Positions 9,615 through 18,901 of a stretch of 20,652 nucleotides of DNA are shown here, piece by piece; position 1 is the first letter of the stretch, and each line of letters opens with the position of its first letter. The position numbers and the translations under genes were made by a program. Source of the stretch: Cudoniella acicularis (taxonomy: Eukaryota > Ascomycota > Leotiomycetes > Helotiales > Helotiaceae); contig JAAMPI010001046.1 in assembly GCA_013054445.1 (NCBI GenBank), positions 1 to 20,652 of the forward strand, written 5' to 3'. A model generated the notes under the pieces. The model did no database searches and was not told the origin of the DNA. It was given only the letters and a program-made list of their open reading frames with translations.

Positions 9615-11220
9615 ATGAATATCAATTTTGGCAAAAAAAAGTCCATGATCCAGGTGCGAAAGCCGACGATCCGGGTCGAGAAGGGGCAGGCTGCGCTGAA
9701 ACCCGCACCCCTCCCCTCCAAACTTGCTTCTTCGAAACGGCAAGAATCCCCCAGATACCAAGATTCGCCGGTGCGGTCATCACCTTCTGCTTCGAACCCA
9801 AGATCAAGTCCCGCGACAACCCCTTCAGTCGAGCGCGACGTCCCCTCATCGCGACACCTCACGGTCAAGCGCAAGGCAGCACGGCAGATCTCACCCAGCA
9901 CCCATGTAGTTTGGGACAATGACGATGATGAGGACAGTGATGGCGATGACGGAAACAAGAGCTCGTCTGAGCTGACCAGGCATAAGCGGCAGAGGACTGA
10001 AGAACAAGCTGTGGACCTCAACAGGCAACTTCGGTCGCGGAAAGCCTTCTCCGGTGAGGATGGCGGAAGGTTTGAGATGATCCACGCAGCAGACATCGCC
10101 CAATCTGCGAAAGGATCGAAGTTACCTGCTGGTGCGACGGTTAAGGACGTCACGGTGGAGCTGAAGTATCCAAGTGCTTCCCAGCGAGAACGGTATGTGA
10201 CCATGTCTGATTCTACTTCCAAGGCTAATGTACCCAGATTTGATCTACGGCCCGGCAAGGACAAGATAGACTCTACCCAAGAAATTCTCGATATTTGCCA
10301 AAATTGTAGCCAAGGTATACTTGACAGATGAACAGCGAGAACCGTTCATGGAACCAAACCAGGGCTTGATTCGAATGATCGAGAAAGCGAAGAATCTTAT
10401 GAAAACCCCCATCACCAAAGAGCAACTGAACGACTTCCAAAACGCCGTAGAAAAGTGGAACTTGGCCATCGAAGAATTGGCAAAAAATGGCTCGCTGGCA
10501 AAGAATCTCGACAACAAGCACCACCTGCCGTTTGACCAAGTTTGCCTGATGCTACGACAAGTGTATGACCGGGCAGTATCGCCAAATGTCGACAATTTAC
10601 GGAAGTATCAGAATGGATCTGACAACGTCTATGGTGAATTACTACCACCTCTAGTATCCAAAATGTTGAAGAAAACGGAGCTTCGGTCGAATCAAATTTT
10701 TGTGGATTTAGGATCTGGTGTAGGTAGTGTCGTCTTGCAGGCTGCCCTCGAATTTGGTGCCCGGAGCTGGGGTTGTGAAATGATGGAAAACGCATGCGCT
10801 TTGGCAGCTGACCAGAAACGTGAGTTCGCTTCCCGATGTCGGCTTTGGGGGATCGAGACCGGAAAAGTTACCCTAGAACGTGGCGACTTTCTAGAGAACG
10901 ACAGAATAAAGGCAACTATAAAGCGAGCCGACGTAATCCTTGTCAATAACCAGGCGTTCACTTCAGACCTTAACCAAAGACTTACAGATCTCTTCCTGGA
11001 CGTCAAGGAGGGCTGCAAAATTGTCTCGTTGAAATCATTCGTCCCGAGTGGTCATCAGATCACTTCTCGGAATCTACACAACCCTGTCAACGTTTTTGCA
11101 GTTACTGAAGGCCAATATTACGCCAGGGACGTGAGCTGGACGGATGCGGGTGGAAGCTATTTCGTAGCCACGAAAGATTCAGGGCGTGTCGAACGATTTA
11201 TGAGCAAGCACTCTTTATGA
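9615..11220 (+). CDS. DOT1: Histone H3-K79 methyltransferase Dot1
   Basis: Dot1 methylates Lys79 in the globular core of histone H3 on nucleosomes, using S-adenosylmethionine. It acts in silencing, the meiotic checkpoint and the DNA-damage response. Exons are 9615-10192 and 10238-11220, split by a 45-nt intron. The product is about 519 residues once one extra T at 10294-10296 is discounted. The N-terminal part (residues 1 to about 190) is basic and low in complexity, with an acidic run NDDDEDSDGDD, as expected for a nucleosome-binding tail. The catalytic DOT1 fold carries the SAM-binding motif VDLGSGVGS near residue 348, followed by CEMMENACALA. Near residue 428 is VNNQAF, matching the family NNF/Y-type catalytic loop, then SLKSF. 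The single-base insertion shifts frame within the conserved helix that precedes YLTDEQREPF. No GT donor exists between 10238 and 10305, so an intron cannot explain it. The start fits the usual short basic N-terminus (NINFGKKKSM). Confidence 0.93.
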
Positions 11221-11378
11221 AGCAGGAAATTTGGATTTGACCTGTTATTGAGAATAGCGTGTTGGATACTGTACCAAAAAAAGTCATAAGGAATGACCAG
11301 CGTAGACTGTAGAATAGATTACTTACAGTAATACTTTCTATGCCTTGTGAAAATGTGATTGTATAGCTCAATCACAGC

Positions 11379-12085
11379 TCACCTTCCTGGTGACTGGCTC
11401 TCCAAGGTATGGTTCATCGCTTCTGCTTCTCGACCCTTATGAATCAACCACCTCTCAATAAGCTCTTTGTTCTCGGCTTTGACTTTCTTTGCATTCTGCT
11501 CCGACATGTTGAGTTGCAAATTAAGGGAGATCATTTCATCTTGGACATCCTAAGACAAGTAAGTAACAACCTAACATGTATCCAGAGAGGCTGTAGCCCG
11601 TACACTCAAGAATCTTGCCTTCTGTCTCAACTCGTCATCCTTATCCTTGGCCTTCTGACTCAGAGAGGCACGTTCTCGAGTAAGATCCCGGATGGATTTT
11701 GCGTCAGCAGTCGTTTTGGCCCTCAGAATTGTTAATTCAGCCTCAGCAGCTTGAAGACGACTCTGTAGCTGCGTATTAGAGCGCAAGGCTTCTGCAAGAT
11801 CTTTCTTCACCTGAGTGTCCCCCTCAGTAGCAGCTGCATCGATGGCGGGGTCGCGGAGTTTAGCATCTTGGGTGGGTGGTTCGGTGGCAGCTGTTTCTGC
11901 CTCAAGGGCAGCCGTTCGGGCTAATAGTTGGGTGACTTGGAATATGTTAGCAACCAGTTTAATAGAGTTTTCCGTAAATGCTTACAGGCCTCGACGAGCT
12001 CATCATCGATCCTGTCGTAGCTAGCCTTTTCTCGTAAGTCTCTCTCTAGGAGAGCTTGCATATATTCGTCGCGCCACGATGCCAT
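11379..12085 (-). CDS. ATG16: Autophagy protein Atg16
   Basis: Atg16 binds the Atg12-Atg5 conjugate and dimerises through a coiled coil. It places this E3-like complex on the phagophore so that Atg8 is joined to phosphatidylethanolamine. Exons run 12085-11986, 11935-11604 and 11549-11379. The introns are 50 nt (GTAAGC donor, CTAAC branch) and 54 nt (GTACGG donor, TAG acceptor). The product is about 200 residues, normal for fungal Atg16. The N-terminus [16 protein letters not shown] is the Atg5-binding helix typical of the family. A Gln/Ala-rich linker follows, then a long heptad coiled coil ([18 protein letters not shown], then [19 protein letters not shown]). The conserved end is [14 protein letters not shown]...EAEAMN. 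It is head-to-head with YPT7 and tail-to-tail with DOT1 (158 bp apart). Confidence 0.93.
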
Positions 12086-12478
12086 CGTGTGTCTGGTGTC
12101 GCATGCATTCACAGACTACATTGCCTCGGTTGCTATATGAGTCGGGAGCGCAACTTTAAGCGGAGTCATACATGCTAGGCTGCGGTGTAAGTGAGTGAAA
12201 GAGCGATGTTCGAGGCTGCCAACTGTTTGATAGGCAGAAGCTCCGCCCGCGCTAGCGACATCTTGCCCGTGGAGCTCCCGATTGCTAGGAAGACAACCTA
12301 AGACAGACAACCACAAGATCACCTGCAAATCCCCAACAGAACAGAGGGATTTCACGCCGTTGCCGAAGTACGATACACTTTGGGCCGCTCATTACCGTCC
12401 GACATTGAACATAGTTGAGCATCCGAGCTTACGAACCCGAACATCGTTATCGCAATCTCCCCAGAGCTTCCAACGACC
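12086..12478. promoter_or_regulatory. Divergent promoter region shared by ATG16 and YPT7
   Basis: This 393-bp gap lies between the ATG16 start (minus) and the YPT7 start (plus). No convincing gene is visible. It includes a GAGCTC palindrome near 12271. I could not identify a specific autophagy regulatory site by eye. Confidence 0.5.
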
Positions 12479-13456
12479 ATGGCTTCAAGAAAGAAGGTTT
12501 TGCTGAAGGTATGCGGGTCGCCTGGTTCTATGCCTTGGAAATTTGGGGGTTTCGCTGATTGCTGTCTACTAGGTTATAATCTTGGGTGATAGCGGTGTAG
12601 GCAAAACGAGTTTGATGAATCAATATGTACGTCAACGCCAAACGCTTCTACCTAGCACCACAACAACCAACTTCGAATCTTCGGGCGAACATGGCTAATT
12701 CCTGCTCAGGTCAACAAGAAATTCAGCGCAAGTTACAAGGCGACAATCGGTGCCGATTTCCTCACAAAAGAAGTTTTGGTGGATGATCGACTAGTGACGA
12801 TGCAGGTACGATATCACTTATTGTGCCGCCCTTTCCATATCCAGGTGCTGATAGTGTCGCAGTTATGGGATACCGCAGGGCAAGAAAGATTTCAGTCCTT
12901 AGGAGTGGCATTTTATAGAGGGGCGGATTGCTGTGTACTGGTCTACGACGTCAACAACTCGAAGAGTTTCGATACGCTTGATAGCTGGAGGGACGAATTC
13001 TTAATCCAGGCTTCACCCAGGGATCCGGATAACTTCCCTTTCGTAAGTATGGGGTTTACTGTGCACGGTTCCGCGGCTAAGTCTGGTTATAGGTTGTGCT
13101 AGGGAACAAGATTGATGTAGAAGAGAATAAGAGAGTGGTATTTCTCCAGACGTCATGTTTTGACGAGAATCTTATACTAAGTTATCCCCCAGATATCCTC
13201 GAAACGCGCCATGACATTCTGTCAATCAAAGGGAGGAATTCCATATTTTGAGACTAGCGCAAAGGAAGCTATCAACGTAGAGCAAGCATTCGAGGGTATG
13301 GTTACCTTGGTTTGTTCATCAACCAAACTGCTAACGTATGTTTCAGTCATTGCAAGAAATGCCCTCGCCCAAGAAGAGTCAGAAGAGTTCAGCGGGGACT
13401 TCTCCGATCCGATAAACATCCACATTGAGAACGACCGAGATGGGTGCGCTTGTTAG
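12479..13456 (+). CDS. YPT7: Rab7-family small GTPase Ypt7
   Basis: Ypt7/Rab7 drives late endosome, autophagosome and vacuole fusion with the HOPS tether. Seven exons: 12479-12508, 12573-12626, 12710-12805, 12863-13042, 13093-13137, 13193-13295 and 13347-13456. They give exactly 205 residues, the usual Rab7 length. All GTPase motifs are intact: P-loop GDSGVGKTS, switch I around [15 protein letters not shown] with the catalytic Gln, NKID and ETSAK. The tail ends in CAC, the double-geranylgeranylation signal for membrane attachment. All six introns are short (50-83 nt) with good GT/AG ends. The high intron density is normal for this gene in filamentous fungi. The first exon is only 10 codons ([10 protein letters not shown]). 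Confidence 0.97.
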
Positions 13457-14085
13457 AGCGAATTAGCGTTGCTCATGTGTCTCTGCGGATTGCTTGTACT
13501 GGGTCGTTTATCACTCGTCGTTGTTAGGCCGTTGAATTTGCTAGGCCTGAGATTCTCGTCATTAGGGTAATCCGTGTATATAAGACTCATTGATGGCGCT
13601 CTGGCGTCTTCTTCGTACTTATCCATGACCGTAGCAATTGTTGCGGTTGGGGATTTTATAATCTTGATGAAGTTCCACAGCATGCGACATTTTGACATCA
13701 GGGTTCCTCGCAATTTAAATAGTAATAGCACCACCAAAACCAAACATCTACAATACCTCCGATAGTACCTAAGTAGAAACCTAAAGCTGTGAGCCCCAAG
13801 GCTCCTCCAAGCGTTCCTAATGAAGAATTCAAACAACTTGGTCGTGCCAATCGGTAGGGCCTGCCTATCTGGGACAAAAGCCAACGCCAAATTCAGGAGT
13901 TGACGCGATCGGTTCTGACAAGGTTTGGCTCCGGGCACTCTATCGCTCGACACTCGTTGTTCCACTGCCACTAGGATCTCCTTGAGGATGACATAGTCGT
14001 ACCGTACCCACATCTGCAGAACAACGACGTCCCTCATCCCTCCTACCGCTGCCTGCTGCACTGGATGTACCCGGGGAACCAACAC
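13453..14085 (-). CDS. Doubtful 210-codon open frame, hypothetical protein
   Basis: An ATG-started frame of 210 codons fills most of the gap after YPT7 and overlaps the YPT7 stop by four bases on the opposite strand. Its translation has an ordinary amino-acid mix near the start ([19 protein letters not shown]) and a polar tail ([12 protein letters not shown]...[12 protein letters not shown]). No family is recognised. Within 13823-13698 a different minus-strand frame encodes a strikingly glycine-rich hydrophobic helix, which argues that any true gene here may be spliced or frame-shifted. It could equally be a chance frame antisense to a 5' UTR. Confidence 0.2.
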   Translation of the reverse strand: MLVPRVHPVQQAAVGGMRDVVVLQMWVRYDYVILKEILVAVEQRVSSDRVPGAKPCQNRSRQLLNLALAFVPDRQALPIGTTKLFEFFIRNAWRSLGAHSFRFLLRYYRRYCRCLVLVVLLLFKLRGTLMSKCRMLWNFIKIIKSPTATIATVMDKYEEDARAPSMSLIYTDYPNDENLRPSKFNGLTTTSDKRPSTSNPQRHMSNANSL

Positions 14086-14248
14086 TTCACTTTTATTCCT
14101 ATCTCGCTGGCATCAACAGCCACGTCCCTGCATCCGGCTCTTCCCATGGTCGAAGCATTCCTATGTCTACAACCTCCATGACAGTCTCGCCCTGAACTCG
14201 CCCATACTCGTATCCGAAGCTGCAGAGAGCTTCCATTTCAAAGGCAGC
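13457..14248. other. Gene-poor gap between YPT7 and the DMT transporter gene
   Basis: This 792-bp stretch between two plus-strand genes holds the YPT7 3' UTR and the promoter of the transporter gene. The minus strand has a 210-codon open frame (listed separately) that may or may not be a gene. On the plus strand I see only short open frames without recognisable content. Confidence 0.4.
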
Positions 14249-15670
14249 ATGAGTGCACAGGAACCGCCGGCACCACCGATCATCGCGGAGGAGTTTACTC
14301 TCTCGACCGAAAGACCATTACAACGTCAAATGTCTTCTTCGGGGTCACAAAAGGGTGGGGGATTTCGGGCAGGAGTTGGACTCGAGAACGTTGCCCGGAG
14401 GACATTAGGAATAATACTTCTGCTCGTCACAGTCGTTCTATGGACGAGCTCCAATTTCCTTGCCAGTGTAAGCTGAATCGGATCTCGGGATTGACCAACT
14501 GCTAATACAGATCAGTACATCTTCGCAGACAACACATATTCAAAACCATATTTCGTCACATATATCAACACTTCTTTCTTCGCTATATCGTTGATACCTA
14601 TCTTCCTACGAATAGTCCACAAGCATGGCTTTGCCCACATCCGAGAATCTACCATCGAATATTGGCAAGGTCAAATGGATGGATACAGGAGTGTTCCAAC
14701 AAAGGCTGGCCGCGGGGAGGAAGACACAGAGGACCCATTATCCGCTTCACATGAACGATTGCTGGTCGACAACAATGAAGGACCGGCACTGAGCATACAG
14801 GACGATTCACAGCCCCAAGGACTTCTCAGCGTGCCTGAAACGGCAAAGCTCAGCCTGGAGTTCTGTTTACTATGGTTTGCAGCCAATTACCTTGTTGCCG
14901 CCTGCTTGGAATACACGAGCGTTGCCAGCTCTACGATTTTGACCTCGACAAGCAGTATTTTCACACTGGTTTTCGGGGCATTAGTACGGGTTGAGGATTT
15001 CTCCTACAAGAAATTGATTGGAGTTCTAGCCTCTCTCACGGGGATCATCTTGATCTCCTCCGTCGATCTTTCTGGCAAAGATAACGACGAGAATCGGGGC
15101 AACTTTCCCCATAAATCGCAGGGCGAAATAGCAATAGGAGATGCTATGGCATTTGGCAGCGCCATTTTATACGGCATCTACGCCATTGTAATGAAGAAAC
15201 GAATAGGCAACGAAGATCGAGTCAACATGCCACTTTTCTTTGGCCTCGTAGGCCTTTTCAACGTCATTTTCCTCTGGCCGGGATTTTTAATCTTGCATTT
15301 TACGGGCGTGGAGAAATTCGGGTTTCCGCCTACCGGCAAAATTTGGACTATCGTTCTTGTAAGTCTAATCACCTAGGTTCACAACATTCATTTAACAAAC
15401 AACTAGTTAAACTCGGCGTCATCTTTCATAAGCGATTACTGCTGGGCATACGCCATGCTCCTCACCACTCCTCTCGTTGTTACCGTTGGGCTCTCGATGA
15501 CGATTCCGCTCTCCTTAATTGGCCAAATGGTCCTGAGCTCGCAGTATTCGAGTGCACTGTACTGGGTAGGCGCGTTCGTGGTGCTGCTTTCTTTCCTGTT
15601 TGTTAATCATGAGAGTCGAGAGGAGAATCAACCGAGGGAGAGGAGGCATGTTGATGGGAGTGGAGTTTGA
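14249..15670 (+). CDS. EamA/DMT-family membrane transporter resembling yeast vacuolar YML018C
   Basis: This is a multi-pass protein of the drug/metabolite transporter superfamily, closest in pattern to S. cerevisiae YML018C (vacuolar membrane) and its paralogue Thi74, and to animal SLC35F-type carriers. The substrate is unknown. Exons 14249-14467, 14516-15358 and 15407-15670 give 441 residues. Both introns are 48 nt and phase 0. A polar cytosolic N-terminus of about 50 residues precedes helix 1 (LGIILLLVTVVLWTSSNFLA). A second helix pair follows, then a long hydrophilic loop with acidic and Ser-rich sequence (about residues 120-190). About eight more helices then form two EamA-like halves. 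Motifs include YTSVASSTILTSTSSIFTL in the first half and TPLVVTVGLSMTIPLSLIG in the second, both typical of this subfamily. The tail is charged (NHESREENQPRERR). Confidence 0.9.
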
Positions 15671-16358
15671 CGGATGTTTATTTGAATAGGGATTTCTGCA
15701 GGGGCGGGGCTTGGGGTTGGGATTGGGGAGTAAGTGAACGAATAGAGGTTTATTGTAGATAGACTTCCTTTAGAAGGTTATAATGATGATACCCATATAT
15801 TAAGGATATAAAGTCCCTTGGATTTAGTGGGTTTAACGAGTGAAATTAGTATGTGACATGTCAGAGTAATTATCCGTACCTGAACAAAAGACTTCCTCCA
15901 CTACCTTTTTGGCTTGATCAATGGCCCGCCCCGCCCTCCGTATGGCAATGCGAGATAGGAAATCGGAAAAGGGGAGATCCTCGTATAAAACCGAGTTGTG
16001 ATTCACTGACAATTGAAATCACGTAATAGCTGCAGAGGAGTCCGTAGATGCGAAAAACATACTTTGGTATTCCCATTAATTTGATGTCGCGTGGAGGTGT
16101 ATCTAGGTAGAGCCGTGGTCAAGCCATCGCCTTCCAATGCTTTTTAACCAATCCATGCCGCTTTCCCTGTTTCCTTTTATTCGCCTGCTATGCCAAGTCT
16201 AAGATCCAGCATCTTTTCAGGATGCTTTCGTATCTATCATGGTTCTTCCTCATGCTTGAGAACGCCGTTGGCTCAAGTTAAGGAGCCAGTTCATGTCATC
16301 TGCCTTGATGAGAAAACTCCAAGCCCTCCGGTACAAACGATTCACCGCCGATAAAATC
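15671..16358. other. Intergenic region, no gene seen
   Basis: This 688-bp gap lies between the 3' ends of two convergent genes. The sequence is A/T-rich near 15760-15850, as expected for 3' UTR and polyadenylation regions. A 10-bp palindrome TGACATGTCA lies at 15854-15863 and is probably by chance. I see no open frame or RNA gene that I can support. Confidence 0.5.
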
Positions 16359-17733
16359 TCAAAACTCTACATAACGCGCCATAAATGCAACAATAGCTCC
16401 CACCGCAGGCAGCAATAAAAGCACGGCAATACCGCCAACCCACAACGTCCCACTCGTGACCCGTGGATCCTCAGCTGCGAAAGAGACACCTCTTGGTCCC
16501 TCTTTGGAGAATTGTCTCCCAAGCGGTTTCATGATGGTTTGTAGGATAGGGAGAGCGGTCGGGAGGTTGGTGAGAAGTTCGAGGAAGGTGGAAGTTTGGA
16601 GACTCTCTGTCTCGCGAGATTTTCGCTCTTGTGCTACGGATACGCTGTCTCGGCTTGCCATCAGTGTTGGCGATTGCTGCAAGAGCTTAGCGACTGTAAT
16701 GTCGTCTTCTGAAGTTTCCATCAAGGCGTCTAAATCGCTTACTATGTCGAGCATGTATTGAAAGATGTGCTGGGCTTCGGTGACGATGTCTTGTTTTTCG
16801 GTGGTGGTGAGAATGTCATCTAGTTCAGTGAAGCGTTTCTTGTATTCGATTTTGATGTCTTCGCCGTCTTGTTCGCCGTTGAAATTGAAGAATTCAAGGC
16901 CGGATGCTGACTCTAGGATATCGCGGTCAGAGAATGAATTTGAGGCCCAGATATTTTTTGGCTCATCATCTCCTGTCTTCTTGGCTGGTTTTCTTTTGCT
17001 CTCTTGACTGATAGAATAAGGTCTAACTGGCGATGGGTCTTGCTCCCAAAATTCTTTCCCTGATCCACCTGCTGCTTGCAAAGAAGCTCGAAGGATCCTC
17101 CCGCCGGAAAATAATGCCATGTACATCACCCAAGTATACGCAACGAGTACATGCGGGTTTCGTGCCACGGAGTTTGTTGTGTGGGATATGAAATTTGCTA
17201 GTTTTCCCTCCTGGGATATTTTTCTGAGCTGCGAGTCGACTTCCTGCTCGGAAACGCTGCTGAGTGAGGCTATGTCCGATCGTAATCGAGCTGTTCGTAG
17301 AAGGCCAGGGGGCCATAGGTCTAAGAGAATGTTTCGTATTCGAGGAGATATTTTGGGAGTGTCATTCTGAATAGAAATATCAGAGTCTGACGAGCATCCT
17401 CCACATGCATCGTTGATGGGTTTTTGCTCAAGGTATGGTGTCTTAACCACTCCCTCCCATAATGACTCGAATGTTGTATATATAGGTGCAATATGTAGGA
17501 GACCAGATACATATTTCGATGGGTTCGTGCCGTATGGAGGAAGTGCCAACGGAAGACGACTGATGATTTGCCTGTTGAGCTGGGTATGCAAAGAGCGGGT
17601 AGCAGCGTTGACTTTAAGGCTGTTAGCTACTGTGTCTGGAATAGGGCTCTGTGGACTTACTTTGGTGTGAAAGAGTGTGCGAAGTTTCTGAAGGATGGGC
17701 CACAGAGGGCATGGAAGTATCAAGTTCCCCCAT
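16359..17733 (-). CDS. Heme-oxygenase-fold protein with C-terminal membrane anchor
   Basis: Two exons, 17733-17661 and 17611-16359, are separated by a 49-nt intron (GTAAGT donor, CTAAC branch, AAAG acceptor). The product is 441 residues. The first exon begins MGELDTSMPSVAHP, and the splice joins HQ to INAATRSLHTQLNRQI. That is the first helix of the fungal heme-oxygenase-like family, with His33 where the proximal heme ligand is expected. Residues 180-200 (AYTWVMYMALFSGGRIL) align by eye with the distal helix of heme oxygenases, which reads YLGDLSGGQ-L. Residues 413-434 are a single hydrophobic helix with a short lumenal tail, so a tail anchor in the ER or another membrane is likely. Between these lies a long polar insert. 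Heme oxygenases open heme to biliverdin, CO and iron. The usual catalytic Asp is absent here, so activity is uncertain. A 507-codon frame opens at 17882, but its N-terminal part is intron and upstream sequence. Confidence 0.8.
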
Positions 17734-18901
17734 GGTTGCGATATCTCATAGCGGGGAAAAAGGAGGATCAAGAAGTAGAAATAAGAAGAGTGAGAAGGGA
17801 AAAGAAAATACCAGCAGACACTGTGGCTGGAATATTGATCGGGGATGAGGATGTGAGTGGTCTGATCAAGCCATTGATTCAAGGCTGTGCGTCCGCATGA
17901 AGTCTACTCCAAGCAAACAAGCTTTTGATAGCGCAATGACTGTGAATGTCTAGTCGCTAGAAATGACATAGCAGTATTCATAGGGGACGAGGTAGCGACG
18001 AGGGAATGAAATATACTTAAAGTGGACGGGGCCGGGTATCATGGGAGAGTAACGCGGATCAGAATCAAGCAGTAGCTTTTAGAGTTCAGGATTCCTTGTC
18101 GATAACACGGCGTCACACCGATAGAGGCGTTGGTGTTGCTAGTGCCGTCAATGCGGGCACCGGTCGCCTGCGCCGTGCCCAAAGCGCCGGGACCACTGCT
18201 CGCTAAGATAGCGATCAGATCGATCGGGCAATCTTAGGCTCTTAGCCTTTCTCCGTAAAAAGTATATCCTCGTTTGTGGTCAGGTTTTGTCTGGTGCACA
18301 CCTTTTGCCCCATGCGCTCGCTACTTTATAACATCAACCATTCGATGGCAGCCAATAGGTTCATGGATACAACGTCCTTCCTTCGCGTCTTGTTCTGGAT
18401 ATATCCGAATCTCGGATGACTACACCCACCAACTTGTTCGAAAAGTACGGCGGGTCCTTGGCAACAACAATCTGTGGCCAAATACCTCGTGCTCAACATC
18501 ACCGGGCTCTCTGTTCACCATCGCGGGGACGTCTTCCGAGTCGTGGTTCCCCAGCATGTAACTTGGGGAGGCCGCTGCTGCTGCAACATATTCAACAGAA
18601 CATGACCACTCACAAGACATGGCTACCGAGCACCATACCGCCACAATATTCTTGTGTTACACAAACATCCAGACCACACAAATTACGCCTTGTGTGAGTC
18701 GGATATGGAAGCCTAACAAGTCCACATCAAGTAAAGTCCTTTGGCCCCCAAATTGCCACTCTCTGACCCCTTTTGGATTTGAGGCTTTCTAGGTAAGGAT
18801 AGCTAAGAATAGATCAAGTTTCTTTCGTCTGTGCCGCAAGAAGTCTAGCGCGCAATCAATGTTTTTCCCAACACCTCCTCTAACATCGAATTTACGGCGC
18901 C
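17734..18901. other. Long divergent intergenic region without a confident gene
   Basis: This 1168-bp gap lies between the heme-oxygenase-like gene (minus) and the membrane-protein gene (plus). Most of it reads as non-coding. The 18090-18235 part is GC-rich and looks protein-like on the minus strand (see findings). Short plus-strand open frames at 18274-18561 and 18416-18697 have no recognisable content. TATA-like stretches occur near 18011 and 18326. No tRNA or repeat array is evident. Confidence 0.4.

Noticed and set aside
9545..10264. 239-codon minus-strand open frame
   Set aside because: It is antisense to the low-complexity N-terminus of DOT1. The Ser/Leu-rich translation mirrors the coding strand.
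15854..15863. 10-bp palindrome TGACATGTCA
   Set aside because: Short palindromes of this size are expected by chance in 20 kb, and it lies in a 3' flanking region.
18274..18697. Short plus-strand open frames of 93-95 codons
   Set aside because: They overlap in different frames with no domain, no supporting splice pattern and no recognisable similarity.
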